64,000 bases of DNA from Yersinia canariae (lineage in GTDB: Bacteria > Pseudomonadota > Gammaproteobacteria > Enterobacterales > Enterobacteriaceae): positions 3,348,001 to 3,412,000 of the forward strand of contig NZ_CP043727.1 in assembly GCF_009831415.1 (NCBI RefSeq), read 5' to 3'. The notes beneath the pieces are model-generated. The model worked only from the letters and a program-made list of their open reading frames with translations, had not been told where the DNA came from and did not search any database. Below are positions 45,689 to 56,415 of the stretch, piece by piece. How positions within the stretch are numbered: position 1 is the first letter of the stretch; the number at the start of each line of letters is the position of its first letter. A program made the translations under genes and the position numbers.

Positions 45689-46993
45689 TTATCTTTCCCA
45701 GTACGACTCTTCCAAACTGTCTTCTCGCTCTGGTAAACCACGGGTTAAACGTGGCGAATGCTGATTCAATACTTGATAGCTCACCCGATTAGCGTATTTA
45801 CACACTTGCGCCAATGAAGAATAACTAAGGTAGCTACGAACATGTTTGCTGGAGTTAGGAACATTATTACGATGATAACCATTGGCAGCAATGTCATGCA
45901 GCACGGCGGATAATGCGCCATCGCCAGCCCCATTCGTATTCATTATTTTCTCTGGCCCCCCCATATAAGGAGCAATATGAGAATAAATGCGTAATGGGTT
46001 ATCACAATGCTCTTTGCGCATCGCTCGACTGAACTCATACAAATTAAATTCAGCAATAGCGCCAGGCAATAAAGGATGCTGAGTTTGCCGCTTATTGGCT
46101 TCTTCCGTATAACTCGCCATATAAAGCCCATTCGGGCCCGCGGTACAAAGCACTAAGTCAACCCAGTCCAATGCCATATTAGAGGCCATCAGAGGGTCAT
46201 TCAGCCCAGTCAATTCATAAGCTTCATCTTCATTCATCGCAACTATAGAAACATGCTCTTTGAGGAAATCACGCCACCACTGCGGATTATCTGCAATGAC
46301 GTATTTAGTCCCAAGAGTCATTACAACGGGAACATTATATTTTTTCGCATAACTGATAGCCTGCATGGCCGCATCCGGCATTGGCTCACCCGACTTACAG
46401 CGCACCAGATAAGCGGTAAGAACTAATGCTGACGCACCAGCAATAATATCTTCTGGAATACTTTCTGGCCGCAGCTGATTCATTTGGCCAGGGCTTATCG
46501 CAAATGTCCGCTCACCATTATCTGTAATCAAAGTGAAACAGCGCCCAATTGCACCATCGACAGCCTGTAAGTAGTTCAAATCAGTACGGCTTGAGGTGTT
46601 ACACAGGTAACGATAGGCATAACTACCAATTTTGATATTACTGCACATCGTACCTAACAAAATAGAACGGTCATCGGCTAACACAGAATAATTGTGCAAC
46701 GTATTACCAATAGTCCCACCTGCAAATTCATGAGTGATTAACCCATTGGCCGTCAACTCCTGATAAAGACGCTCAGCAACATCATCCTCAATAACCAAAG
46801 AATGCCCTTGGCTAAGACCATAACGCGTAATAAAGTCCTCATCGACCTTGGCTTCGATATCAACCAGCGTCTGATCAATGCCAACGATATAGGACGTACT
46901 CACTTCATTCTCGGCCTGTGCCGGTTGCAATAAAGGATCACGGGCATTAACAGGGAAATAGTGCTTAGATTTGCGTTTACCAGGAAATTTCAT
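45689..46993 (-). CDS. gsk: Inosine-guanosine kinase
   Basis: 434 residues of the PfkB/ribokinase family, the same length as E. coli Gsk. It phosphorylates guanosine and inosine for purine salvage. The N-terminal GIDQTLVDIEA, the GG motif in FAGGTIGNTLHN and the C-terminal catalytic NTNGAGDGALSAVLHD are intact. It lies just after the outer-core operon on the same strand with no terminator visible in the 60 bases between, so some readthrough is possible. Confidence 0.96.
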   Translation of the reverse strand: MKFPGKRKSKHYFPVNARDPLLQPAQAENEVSTSYIVGIDQTLVDIEAKVDEDFITRYGLSQGHSLVIEDDVAERLYQELTANGLITHEFAGGTIGNTLHNYSVLADDRSILLGTMCSNIKIGSYAYRYLCNTSSRTDLNYLQAVDGAIGRCFTLITDNGERTFAISPGQMNQLRPESIPEDIIAGASALVLTAYLVRCKSGEPMPDAAMQAISYAKKYNVPVVMTLGTKYVIADNPQWWRDFLKEHVSIVAMNEDEAYELTGLNDPLMASNMALDWVDLVLCTAGPNGLYMASYTEEANKRQTQHPLLPGAIAEFNLYEFSRAMRKEHCDNPLRIYSHIAPYMGGPEKIMNTNGAGDGALSAVLHDIAANGYHRNNVPNSSKHVRSYLSYSSLAQVCKYANRVSYQVLNQHSPRLTRGLPEREDSLEESYWER

Positions 46994-47053
46994 TGTTGTT
47001 TGTTACAAAATTAGAGATGAAAGATAGTGAATTTTAGCACAGGTATCTGATAT

Positions 47054-48064
47054 TCAGCGAACATAGCCATTTGGATTTAATTGCTGCCACTTCCATGCGT
47101 CTTTCAACATATCCGTTAAGGTTCTTTTGGTTTTCCACTCTAATTCTTTAAAAGCAAGTTCAGCGCTCGCCCAACACTCTGCTATATCTCCAGGACGACG
47201 AGCTACAATTTCATACGGAATTTTTTTGCCAGATATACGTTCAAATTCAGTAATCATCTGTAGTACTGAATACCCAACACCCGACCCAAGATTATAAGCC
47301 TTAAATCCTGGCGTTAGCTTATTAAGTGCACAAAGATGCCCTTCAGCAAGATCCATGACATGGATATAATCTCGAACACCTGAACCATCAACAGTAGAAT
47401 AATCATTACCGTAAACAGCTAATTTCGGTAGTTTTCCTATCGCAACTTGAGTAATAAAAGGCAATAAGTTGTTAGGTTTACCATTCGGGTCTTCACCAAT
47501 AAGGCCTGAAGTATGGGCACCAACAGGATTAAAATACCGTAATGCTCTTATGGCAAAATCCGGATGGGCAAAAGAGAAATCCTTCAATATTTGTTCAACC
47601 ATGACCTTTGATGAACCGTAAGGATTTGTAGCGCCACCAATACGGGCACTTTCAGTCAGGGGAACAAACTCAGGATCTCCGTACACAGTGGCAGATGAGC
47701 TAAATATTAATTTTCTTATACCAGCAATCACCATTTCTTCAAGCAGGACAATCGAACCGGTAACATTATTTTGGTAATATTCAATAGGTTTAACAACAGA
47801 CTCGCCCACTGATTTCAAACCCGCAAAATGAATAACAGCATCAATTTTATGCTCAGAAAATATCTGCTTAAGGCATTTCCTATCTAATACATCACCTTGA
47901 TAAAACGCCGCTGTCCTGCCAGTAATTTTAGATACTCGCAGCAATGACTCAGCAGAAGCATTAGATAAATTATCTAATACGACGACGTCCTTACCATTTT
48001 CTAAGAGAGTTAATACGGTGTGTGATCCAATATAGCCCGCACCGCCAGTTACCAAAATAGTCAT
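47054..48064 (-). CDS. gne: UDP-N-acetylglucosamine 4-epimerase
   Basis: 336 residues, an extended SDR of the GalE type: GGAGYIGSH at 7-15, catalytic S124, Y149 and K153. The position equal to Tyr299 of E. coli GalE is Cys297 (PGDIAECWA), and a small residue there lets N-acetylated sugars be turned over. The same Cys297 is known in Gne of Y. enterocolitica. It makes UDP-GalNAc for the outer core. It is the last gene of the operon, 36 bases after wbcQ. Confidence 0.9.
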   Translation of the reverse strand: MTILVTGGAGYIGSHTVLTLLENGKDVVVLDNLSNASAESLLRVSKITGRTAAFYQGDVLDRKCLKQIFSEHKIDAVIHFAGLKSVGESVVKPIEYYQNNVTGSIVLLEEMVIAGIRKLIFSSSATVYGDPEFVPLTESARIGGATNPYGSSKVMVEQILKDFSFAHPDFAIRALRYFNPVGAHTSGLIGEDPNGKPNNLLPFITQVAIGKLPKLAVYGNDYSTVDGSGVRDYIHVMDLAEGHLCALNKLTPGFKAYNLGSGVGYSVLQMITEFERISGKKIPYEIVARRPGDIAECWASAELAFKELEWKTKRTLTDMLKDAWKWQQLNPNGYVR

Positions 48065-48100
48065 AACTTACCTATTAATTTTGAGGAACCAAGGCATGCT

Positions 48101-49117
48101 TTATCGCCCAAGAATAATTTCTCTGCATTTATCTTTTACATTATTTATATCAAACTTATTCTTTTGCTTCTGAGCTGCTTGGTAGAACGAATCGTAATTC
48201 GAAAATACAGTATTAAGAGCAGCATCTAATTCTTCAGCCGTATTCCCAATTAAAATACCATTTTGATCAACAACCTCACTACAACCGCCGACGTCACTCA
48301 AAATAACCGGTAAGCTGGCACTGGTAGCCTCGATTGCAGCCATGGGTAAGCCTTCACTTTCTGATGTTAATACAAACACATCATACTCATTAAACTTGTC
48401 GAACCCTTTAATTTCACCATGGAAATGAATATTGCCATAATGACCATACTCATTCTTCAGATCTTGATAATATTCACCATCGCCAACAATATCGAGGTCA
48501 TATTGCGGATTAGCAGCAACAACTTTTAAAATTAAGTCAGGCCGCTTGGGGTAAGCTAACCGGCAAACATAAATAATTTTATTCTGACAGGGTCGGTTTG
48601 GTCGCTCAGTCAATGGTGTTATAGCATTAAGCTGAATTATTATCTTCTCAGGTTTAATACCAATAATCTTAATTGCTTTATCGGCATCACTTTGAGATAC
48701 ACACCACACGACGTCAGTAATATGTGACAGTAACTTTTCAATATAACAAAATATAAATCTCAATACGTTACCATTGTAAATGCATGACCATCCATGAGAA
48801 ACATACACACCGCGGAAACGTAAGAATAAACGGGCTAAGCGACTATAAAGACCCGCATTGGCAGAACTGGATACAACAATATCAATTTTATTTTCTTTAA
48901 GCGTTTTATATAAAACGTAAATAGCCTTAATGCTAACCAGTTTTCTGATCTCTGGGATAATAATTATCTTATCACAGACAATTGTTTCAGTTAGCCAACC
49001 TGGCTCAGAGGTTATCAAGATAATCTTACAATCATCTTTAAGTAGCTTAACTTGCTCTAATACCCAACCTTGAGCGCCACCAATGATCGATTTAGTAATG
49101 ACAAATGCAACATTCTT
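48101..49117 (-). CDS. wbcQ: Glycosyltransferase family 4 protein WbcQ
   Basis: About 338 residues, taking the ATG at 49117 (MKNVAFVITKS), which begins like a GT4 protein; the frame extends to 49150. GT-B fold, with the N-terminal domain open to acceptor, and the C-terminal part with LTSESEGLPMAAIEATSASL, the E-x7-E donor-binding motif of retaining transferases. It should add one hexose or GalNAc to the outer-core chain. The name rests on place in the cluster (eighth of nine genes). Confidence 0.8.
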   Translation of the reverse strand, partial: KNVAFVITKSIIGGAQGWVLEQVKLLKDDCKIILITSEPGWLTETIVCDKIIIIPEIRKLVSIKAIYVLYKTLKENKIDIVVSSSANAGLYSRLARLFLRFRGVYVSHGWSCIYNGNVLRFIFCYIEKLLSHITDVVWCVSQSDADKAIKIIGIKPEKIIIQLNAITPLTERPNRPCQNKIIYVCRLAYPKRPDLILKVVAANPQYDLDIVGDGEYYQDLKNEYGHYGNIHFHGEIKGFDKFNEYDVFVLTSESEGLPMAAIEATSASLPVILSDVGGCSEVVDQNGILIGNTAEELDAALNTVFSNYDSFYQAAQKQKNKFDINNVKDKCREIILGR

Positions 49118-49174
49118 CATATCAATTCCATAAAAATAAAATGAAACCATGATCAGATAGCGACCTCAAAACTG

Positions 49175-51115
49175 TCAATGAACAACAGTACTTTTTGAGT
49201 TTTCGTCGTGAGTCTTTTGCCAAACGATATCACAGATGCCATCTGTTGGCTGAAATCCAGCGGGAGCTTCTAATAATAAAGAACGAATGCATTCATAATT
49301 AAAGTCATTGCAGGCAGTTTCAATTCTGTTAAGAAGAGAAGTCAGATTATCCCATTCGAGCATAACTTCAGTTGCCGTCATAATTCGGGGATGATAGGTA
49401 TTCTGTACTGACTCACCGATCAATAATTCTTCATATAACTTTTCGCCCGGCCGCAAACCCGAAATCTCTATCGCAATATCACCATCAGGGTTTTCATTAC
49501 TTTTAATTGAAAGTCCTGAAAGGTTAATCATCCGTTTAGCCAAATCAATAATCTTAACTGGTTCACCCATATCTAATACGAAAACATCGCCACCCTGCCC
49601 CATAGCCCCTGCTTGAATAACAAGTTGAGCGGCTTCAGGAATGGTCATAAAATATCGAATAATATCTTTATGGGTGAGAGTAATCGGGCCACCTTCAGCG
49701 ATTTGTTTTTTAAAGAGGGGAACAACAGAGCCAGATGAACCTAAAACGTTACCAAAACGAACCATACAAAACTTTGTTTTATCTTGCTCTTTCGATAATG
49801 CCTGTAGCACAAGTTCAGCCATTCTTTTGGTCGCCCCCATGGTATTAGTGGGGCGAACTGCCTTATCTGTAGAAATTAAAACAAATTTTTCCACTCCGGA
49901 CTTAATCGCCGCCTTCGCGCAATAAAGGGTGCCAAATATATTGTTTCTGACCCCTTCAATCACATTATTTTCAACAAGGGGGACATGCTTATAGGCTGCA
50001 GCATGATAAACAGTATTAACCTGAAAACTAGACATGACTTGGACTAACCGTTTTTCACTCTGTACGGAGCCAAGTAGTGCGACAAACTTAGTATCAATAT
50101 TATGACTTTTACATATTGTGGCTATTTCATTCTCAATGGAATAAAGTGAAAACTCAGAAATATCAAAAAGAACTAATAAGCTTGGTTTCTCCATAATAAT
50201 TTGGCGGCATAACTCAGAGCCAATAGAACCTCCAGCGCCCGTCACCATCACAACTTTGCCTGTTATATTCTTGGCTAATAATTTCTTATCTGGTTCTACA
50301 GGGTCTCTTCCGAGTAATTCCTCAATGGAAACTTTCTTTAAACTGCTGATTTGTGCTCGACCTTCCACTAAATCGGACATGCCCGGAATAGATAAAACTT
50401 CACAAGAAAGGTTTTCAAGTTTGCCGACGACAGCTCTACGCTGACTTTGGCTAACACTTGGCATTGCCAGTAGTATTTTTTTAACACCGTAACGCCCAAT
50501 CAAGTATTCTAGTTTTTCAGAAGGATAAACTGTCACACCATGAATAACAGCTTTATGTAACTTGGGGTTATCATCAACAAAGGCAATTGGAAAATATTCA
50601 CTGGCTTGCATAAGGGCTGGAACTAATTGTCGGCCAGAAGCACCGGCACCATATATAACGACAGGGGTCTGCCCTCTAACACCATAATTTAGCAACATTC
50701 TAAAGAACAACCGAGAGCCGCATATGAGTACCAGTGAAAACACAAAGAACATAACTGATACTGTTCTTGGTAAATAGACCCCTAAGAAATAGGAACCCAA
50801 TACCAGTAATCCAGAGGATAGTATGACCCCAATCATTACAGTAGTGACAATTTTTGCACTAACATAACGTAATACCGTTCGATACAAACCAAGTCGAATA
50901 TATACTAAAAGGGTCGGAGGTATAATTACCGCCAAAGCAACCCATTGTTCAATACTGGTAAAGGGACTGTCTACGTCCAGGCGTACCCAGAAAGCACCCC
51001 AATATGCCAAAGCTATTAGAATAGTATCTAACAACAGCATAATAATTCGTTTAATAGGCCTTGGTAACGATAAGAGAAACATGAGAAACATAGCATCTAT
51101 CCTAAGACGGAACAC
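49175..51115 (-). CDS. wbcP: UDP-GlcNAc 4,6-dehydratase, WbpM type (WbcP)
   Basis: 646 residues. Four N-terminal membrane helices (residues ~22-140), a first Rossmann-like domain (VVIYGAGASGR) and a second, catalytic SDR domain with TGAGGSIGSE at 292-301, ISTDKAV near 414-420 and the Met-Lys pair in NTMGATKR (M426, K430), which replaces the usual Tyr-Lys as in WbpM. It makes UDP-2-acetamido-2,6-dideoxy-hexos-4-ulose, the first sugar of the outer core in Y. enterocolitica O:3. It could also be isolated from the membrane work of WbcO, its next gene. Confidence 0.9.
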   Translation of the reverse strand: MFRLRIDAMFLMFLLSLPRPIKRIIMLLLDTILIALAYWGAFWVRLDVDSPFTSIEQWVALAVIIPPTLLVYIRLGLYRTVLRYVSAKIVTTVMIGVILSSGLLVLGSYFLGVYLPRTVSVMFFVFSLVLICGSRLFFRMLLNYGVRGQTPVVIYGAGASGRQLVPALMQASEYFPIAFVDDNPKLHKAVIHGVTVYPSEKLEYLIGRYGVKKILLAMPSVSQSQRRAVVGKLENLSCEVLSIPGMSDLVEGRAQISSLKKVSIEELLGRDPVEPDKKLLAKNITGKVVMVTGAGGSIGSELCRQIIMEKPSLLVLFDISEFSLYSIENEIATICKSHNIDTKFVALLGSVQSEKRLVQVMSSFQVNTVYHAAAYKHVPLVENNVIEGVRNNIFGTLYCAKAAIKSGVEKFVLISTDKAVRPTNTMGATKRMAELVLQALSKEQDKTKFCMVRFGNVLGSSGSVVPLFKKQIAEGGPITLTHKDIIRYFMTIPEAAQLVIQAGAMGQGGDVFVLDMGEPVKIIDLAKRMINLSGLSIKSNENPDGDIAIEISGLRPGEKLYEELLIGESVQNTYHPRIMTATEVMLEWDNLTSLLNRIETACNDFNYECIRSLLLEAPAGFQPTDGICDIVWQKTHDENSKSTVVH

Positions 51116-51168
51116 GCAATTTTAAGCAATGCGAATTAACTCAGTTATCTGGCTATAAATAAAGCCGA

Positions 51169-52194
51169 TTAGTCATTATTAATTCCGGCATTAAGTTTAT
51201 AATCAATATATAAAAGAGGTATATAGGCGATAATGAGTGCTATTATTGGATTGACAACATCCATCCCGACTAACATCGCAATAGGAAATAGCCAAATGAT
51301 ATTTATACCGATTGCAAATAAAGTTACGGGTAAATGGTGCTTAAATCTTCTAGACGCAATTTGATAGCCATGACTCCGATGAGCTTCATATACTTTAAAA
51401 CCACCGATAACTCTACGCACCAGAGTCCATGTAGCATCAACAATAAATAAACCCAATAAAATTAACCAACAGAAGAAGAATTTCGTTTCTATCCAACCTG
51501 CGCTAATAACGAAAGAACCAATAATTAATCCCAGGAAACCACTCCCTGCATCGCCCATAAATATTTTAGCTGGCGGAAAATTCCAAAGTAAAAAGCCCAG
51601 AACAGTACTAGCGAGTAGCCCAAGCACTAAATAACCACTTAACGCTATATGGCTATCACTCATGAAATAAATGATAATTGCGCCAATACAGCTTATTACC
51701 GCTTGTGAGCTTGCTAAGCCATCAATACCATCCATAAAATTATAGAGATTTAACATCCACACTAAAAACAGCAAGCCAAATAAACTGCCTAATATCCCTA
51801 AATCAATAACAAATCCAGAAACTGTTAATACAGGGAAACCACCTAAACAAAATAATAAGAATGCAGCAGCAGAAAAATGAGCCAGAAGGCGCCAACGGGC
51901 AGCAATATGCCCATGGTCATCCCAAAAACCAACTAGTGCAATGATCCCGCCGGAAATGACACCCCCTACCACAGGTAATAGAGGCAGATAACCTTGAAAA
52001 TAGAAAAGAACTATCCCCAGTAGAAAACTAACAACTATAGCTACCCCCCCCCCTCTTGGCGTTGGAATAACATGCGAACTACGCGAGTTAGGTGTATCAA
52101 TAATATTATTCTTTAATGCATAGAGACGTAATAAATACGTTAACCCGACTGATGCAAGAAAGAATATAAATAGTAATAAGATTAAAGTAGACAT
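51169..52194 (-). CDS. wbcO: Undecaprenyl-phosphate sugar-1-phosphate transferase WbcO
   Basis: 341 residues with about 10 membrane helices, of the WecA/MraY superfamily. The family motifs are HVIPTPRGGGVAIV, NLYNFMDGIDGLA and FMGDAGSGFLG, with the acidic residues that bind magnesium. It moves the sugar-1-phosphate made by WbcP to undecaprenyl phosphate and so starts each outer-core unit. WbcO lies just upstream of wbcP in the operon, which fits the pairing. Confidence 0.9.
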   Translation of the reverse strand: MSTLILLLFIFFLASVGLTYLLRLYALKNNIIDTPNSRSSHVIPTPRGGGVAIVVSFLLGIVLFYFQGYLPLLPVVGGVISGGIIALVGFWDDHGHIAARWRLLAHFSAAAFLLFCLGGFPVLTVSGFVIDLGILGSLFGLLFLVWMLNLYNFMDGIDGLASSQAVISCIGAIIIYFMSDSHIALSGYLVLGLLASTVLGFLLWNFPPAKIFMGDAGSGFLGLIIGSFVISAGWIETKFFFCWLILLGLFIVDATWTLVRRVIGGFKVYEAHRSHGYQIASRRFKHHLPVTLFAIGINIIWLFPIAMLVGMDVVNPIIALIIAYIPLLYIDYKLNAGINND

Positions 52195-52261
52195 TTTAAC
52201 CCCAAATTTATTTGATAGTCATGGGAACTATGGAAATACTTTTCCAAGACATTACTCCAAA

Positions 52262-53374
52262 CTATTTTTGATAGTATTGAGTATATATCGACGTCCAGCG
52301 TTCGATTATTTTCTCAATAGAATTTGTTAGTATTATTCGTTCTCTCACCTTATTACCTAATATTTCCTTTTCTTCATCAGGTAAATTTATCATTTTATCT
52401 ATTTCTTGAGATAAAGTTTCAGGATCTTTGATTGGAACAATCGAACCACAGTTACCTAATGCCTCAGTAATACCACCTGCATCAGTCGCTACGATCATTT
52501 TCTTGCATGCCATTGCTTCGGTAATCACTAGTGGGAAACCTTCCCATTCAGAGGAGAGTACGAAGATATCCGCGGCGCACATTAATTGTCTGATATCATC
52601 TCTTTGCCCAAGGAATGTCACATACTTATCAATATCAAACTCTTTTGACATGTTTTTGAGATGCTCCTCAAGATGACCTGTGCCGACAATAAATAGTCGA
52701 GGAGATTTTATATATATCTTGTTTTTAATAAGCAAAGAAAAAGCAGTGAGTAAGTTTGGATAATCTTTTGCTTCTGTTAATCTCCCGACACTGAGAAGCA
52801 TTGGTGTGTCATCCAATATACCTAACTCTGATCTCTTCGCTTGTCTGTCATCCATTGAAAAATCAAACTGAGAAGCATCAATACCATTTGAAACAACAAT
52901 CATTCGGCCAGAGCTTGAGGCACCTTTACGAATGAAAGACTCAACTGCATCCTGACTAACATTGGTTGAAAGAGAAGCCAGTTTATCTGTATATTTGTAT
53001 GCCAACATTCGCAATGAACTTCCTTCATTGGTGTTATGTGCTGTGCATATTAAAACAGGTATTTTCGTGAAAACTCGTAAAACTCTGGCAAATAAATTCG
53101 CATGAAACATATGACTATGAACAACATCTGGTTTGAATTTTTTTATTATTTTCTTAACTTTAAATAACCCTTTAAATAAGCTAAAAGGCGTTTTTTCTAA
53201 TTTTAATTCCATCAAACTAACGCCATTACCGGGTTTAACTAAAGTTTCGCCAGTTAAAGAAATCATCATAACATTATGCCCCGCCTCATACATCTTATTG
53301 GCGATCAAGACAGTTTGTTTTTCGGCCCCTCCCATACCAAGCCCGGTAATAATATACAATAAATTCACTATCAA
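52262..53374 (-). CDS. wbcN: Glycosyltransferase family 4 protein WbcN
   Basis: 370 residues, GT-B fold. ITGLGMGGAEKQTVLIAN is the usual N-terminal loop; SVGRLTEAKDYPNLLTA opens the C-terminal domain, and SSEWEGFPLVITEAMACKKM carries the E-x7-E motif. A cytoplasmic retaining transferase for one bond of the outer core; which one is not told by sequence. Confidence 0.82.
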   Translation of the reverse strand: MIVNLLYIITGLGMGGAEKQTVLIANKMYEAGHNVMMISLTGETLVKPGNGVSLMELKLEKTPFSLFKGLFKVKKIIKKFKPDVVHSHMFHANLFARVLRVFTKIPVLICTAHNTNEGSSLRMLAYKYTDKLASLSTNVSQDAVESFIRKGASSSGRMIVVSNGIDASQFDFSMDDRQAKRSELGILDDTPMLLSVGRLTEAKDYPNLLTAFSLLIKNKIYIKSPRLFIVGTGHLEEHLKNMSKEFDIDKYVTFLGQRDDIRQLMCAADIFVLSSEWEGFPLVITEAMACKKMIVATDAGGITEALGNCGSIVPIKDPETLSQEIDKMINLPDEEKEILGNKVRERIILTNSIEKIIERWTSIYTQYYQK

Positions 53375-53470
53375 CCTCTTATTATCTCTATAGAGTAAAC
53401 GTTATAAATAATGATATTTAAGATTGCTACAATCATTGACTCTATGTATTAACCATTTTTAATTAAAATA

Positions 53471-54547
53471 TTAAATATCATTTATTAACTTTGTCCATTG
53501 CTGGCCTATTGTCACTTCTATTTTATACTTTTCTGCATTTTCTAATGATCTTAGTGACATTGTTTCCCTCAACTCCTCATTGTTCATCAATATAAGCAGT
53601 TGCTGAGTAAAAGCATCGCTATCAGCAAAGGGGATAAGAAAACCGTCATCATTATTAATAATCAGTTCTGAAGGACCAGTATCGCAATCATATGCGATTA
53701 TTGGTAATCCACTGGCTTTTGCTTCAAGCAGCACCATAGGAAAACCTTCAAAACGCGATGTCATTGCATAGATACTAGACTGGTCATATAAATCGCTGAC
53801 ATGTGGGGTTGATGGAAGTAATTCGACATTCTTTAAATTAAACTCTTTGATCTTATCTAATAACAACATTTTATCTTCACCATCTCCTGCAATGATGAGT
53901 TTCCAGTTGTTATTTTTTTCTTCAACCTTTACCCAGATATCTAGCAAAAGATCAAAACCTTTCTGATAATTTAATCGCCCCAATGCCAAAACTTTCTGAG
54001 CATCTTTTTTAGTTAATTTACTTTTTGGTTCAAAAGGTAATGGGTTGGGTATAGATATTATCTTTTCAGGATATTTGTTTTCTTCTAGCCAGTAACCACG
54101 ATCTTTCTCTGTTAGAGTAACAACTGCATCGGAATATTTGGCAGCTACTTTTCTGGCGAGCTTACGCGATTTTACATTCAAATCACTTTTATAGTTAAAA
54201 TGCTCCCACGATATATGTTTTATCTTTGTCCCTAATAAAGCTGTTGTACTAAATAATGCCAACATTGTATCAACATCAATGAGAACATCGATTGATTCAG
54301 CTTTTAAGATACGGCGCAATCTAAGGACGACAGAAAAATAGGCAATAGAAAAACGTCTTTTTTTATCAAAAAGTGAGACAAACTTTATATTCTCATCTGC
54401 ATAAAATTTTGGCGGCATATTACCGCTTAAGCTGATAATAACGACCTGATAGCCATTTTTTGCAAGATAATTTGCAAGTGCTAAACTGACTCTTTCAGTT
54501 CCACCTGTATGGCTTATATCACCACCGAAGAAAGCAACCTTTTTCAT
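53471..54547 (-). CDS. wbcM: Glycosyltransferase family 4 protein WbcM
   Basis: 358 residues, GT-B fold. DISHTGGTERVSLALANYLA is at the start, ALGRLNYQKGFDLLLD opens the donor domain, and MTSRFEGFPMVLLEAKASGL is the donor-binding E-x7-E. It resembles GalNAc/galactose transferases of the WbcM-RfaG kind. It lies eight bases after wbcL, so translation is probably coupled. Confidence 0.82.
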   Translation of the reverse strand: MKKVAFFGGDISHTGGTERVSLALANYLAKNGYQVVIISLSGNMPPKFYADENIKFVSLFDKKRRFSIAYFSVVLRLRRILKAESIDVLIDVDTMLALFSTTALLGTKIKHISWEHFNYKSDLNVKSRKLARKVAAKYSDAVVTLTEKDRGYWLEENKYPEKIISIPNPLPFEPKSKLTKKDAQKVLALGRLNYQKGFDLLLDIWVKVEEKNNNWKLIIAGDGEDKMLLLDKIKEFNLKNVELLPSTPHVSDLYDQSSIYAMTSRFEGFPMVLLEAKASGLPIIAYDCDTGPSELIINNDDGFLIPFADSDAFTQQLLILMNNEELRETMSLRSLENAEKYKIEVTIGQQWTKLINDI

Positions 54548-54554
54548 AGAATAA

Positions 54555-55433
54555 TTATTGCCTTTTAATTTTATTAATTACCACACCCGGTAAAGTGACT
54601 ATTTTTACTAAAACAGAAGATTTATCATGGTCAATATACTTATTATCCATCATGACTAAAGCCTGATTAATTCGTAATACAGTCTTTATGAAGTCTAATG
54701 GGCGAGCCAACCATAATTTTAGTGGTACGTTTTCTAATAATGCTTTACGAGAAATATAATGTCCTACAGCATGTTTTTTTATAGATGATTTACTTAGCCT
54801 ATTATTTTTTTCATCATCAAAAAAAATACGAACTGGGATTGTACTATAATAAAAACTATATTCTTTAGCTACATTACTGTAGAACCAAATTTCCGGAATA
54901 AAATTGATACCGGGCTTGACTGGATACAAATACTTTTTAATTAATTCTGTTTTAAAAAAGTCTATTCTCTCACCACGAACTCCTGAGCTAAACTCATCAA
55001 ACCATGAGCTCTTTTTATCCCCATCAGATAAATAGCAATTATTAGGCTGTAATGTCGCTGAACTTACCGATATTGCCCTAATTCCTATAATTTTATTATC
55101 GTCAAACACCGTACTCATTGTGAGTAATTTACTAATAGAGTCTGTAACAAGAGCATCGTCGGAATCTAATCCAATAAAATACTCTCCACTGGCATTCTCT
55201 ACAGCTTTATTCCATGCTGCCTGTTTACCATTATTACTTTGATAGATGTAGTTTATTTTTATTCTTTTTTCATTTTGAAATTCTTTAACCACATCAAGCG
55301 TATTATCTGTTGAGCCGTCATCAATAATTAACCACTCTATATCATTTCTATTTTGATCCAAAATAGAAATGTAGCAACGTTTTAATACATGTGCCCTGTT
55401 GAATGTAGGGGTAAATACAGTGACTACTGCCAT
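54555..55433 (-). CDS. wbcL: Glycosyltransferase family 2 protein WbcL
   Basis: 292 residues, GT-A fold. VTVFTPTFNRAHVLKRCYIS opens the protein, WLIIDDGSTDNT binds the nucleotide, and the metal-binding region is GLDSDDALV. An inverting transferase using a nucleotide sugar in the cytoplasm. It is spaced by one base from wbcK upstream. Confidence 0.82.
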   Translation of the reverse strand: MAVVTVFTPTFNRAHVLKRCYISILDQNRNDIEWLIIDDGSTDNTLDVVKEFQNEKRIKINYIYQSNNGKQAAWNKAVENASGEYFIGLDSDDALVTDSISKLLTMSTVFDDNKIIGIRAISVSSATLQPNNCYLSDGDKKSSWFDEFSSGVRGERIDFFKTELIKKYLYPVKPGINFIPEIWFYSNVAKEYSFYYSTIPVRIFFDDEKNNRLSKSSIKKHAVGHYISRKALLENVPLKLWLARPLDFIKTVLRINQALVMMDNKYIDHDKSSVLVKIVTLPGVVINKIKRQ

Positions 55434-55434
55434 T

Positions 55435-56415
55435 TTATTTCTTTACCTCTTTTTCAACAGATGAAACCAACCTAAAAAATAACCTGTGTTTAAATATGTA
55501 ATATAGAATAGGTTTTAGTTTTCCAGAACGAATAACAGATATTAATGGAACAATTTCATAAGCCCTATTATGACTTTCTAACGCTCTCGATTTATTAACA
55601 TGATAAATTCTTGCGCATTTTGAAATATGCGACAGAAATACGCTTGCTAAAACTACGGCCCAATACTTACTCTTATATTGTTGATATTGTTTTGTAAACC
55701 TCACCAATCCAAATTCACTATCATCGAGGTCAGACATATGTAAATTTTTAGTAATACTACTCGATATTTGTCTATACTTGACGATTAAATCTTTGCATTC
55801 AAATATTGACTTGCACTTATCAATTAACATAGGAAGTAGTAATTGATCTTCAAATCGCCGACCAATATCAAAAATCATTCCATTAAAGACATCTCGATTG
55901 AAGATACAGCGCCATACATAAAACATTTCACTTTCTGCTATTCTCAATTTTACAGAATCTAGATTATCGACAGTTAATTTATTTTCTTTTATTAACTCAA
56001 ATATCTTTTCTCTATCATCGATAATTTCACTGTAATTGAAAACCATTCCATCAGGTGAATCATTTAGAATAATACCTTTTATAGTGCGATAAATATTACT
56101 ACACCATAAGTCGTCAGCATCTAAGAATGTAATATATCCTCCTGTAGAAACTGACACACCTTTATTCCTGACAACTGAAATCCCTGTATTTTCTTGTTCT
56201 ATATAAGTAAATTCAAAATTTTCACTGTATTTTTTTATAATATCTACAGAGTTATCAGTTGAACCATCATTAATAATGATAACTTCTAACGTATTATCCC
56301 ATTGTGAAAACACAGAATCTAAACATGAATCAAGATATTTATCTGCGTTATATACAGGAATAATTAATGAAAGTATTTTTTTATTATCCATTTTTATTTC
56401 TCGAAAAAATTTCAA
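55435..56415 (-). CDS. wbcK: Glycosyltransferase family 2 protein WbcK
   Basis: 326 residues from 56415; a second ATG (MDNKKILSLIIPVYNADKY) eight codons on is the better fit to the family, and the first overlaps the wzx end by 32 bases. GT-A fold with EVIIINDGSTDNSVDI and the metal site FLDADDLW. The C-terminal half has the basic helices that hold such enzymes to the membrane. An inverting transferase of the outer-core chain. Confidence 0.82.
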   Translation of the reverse strand: MKFFREIKMDNKKILSLIIPVYNADKYLDSCLDSVFSQWDNTLEVIIINDGSTDNSVDIIKKYSENFEFTYIEQENTGISVVRNKGVSVSTGGYITFLDADDLWCSNIYRTIKGIILNDSPDGMVFNYSEIIDDREKIFELIKENKLTVDNLDSVKLRIAESEMFYVWRCIFNRDVFNGMIFDIGRRFEDQLLLPMLIDKCKSIFECKDLIVKYRQISSSITKNLHMSDLDDSEFGLVRFTKQYQQYKSKYWAVVLASVFLSHISKCARIYHVNKSRALESHNRAYEIVPLISVIRSGKLKPILYYIFKHRLFFRLVSSVEKEVKK

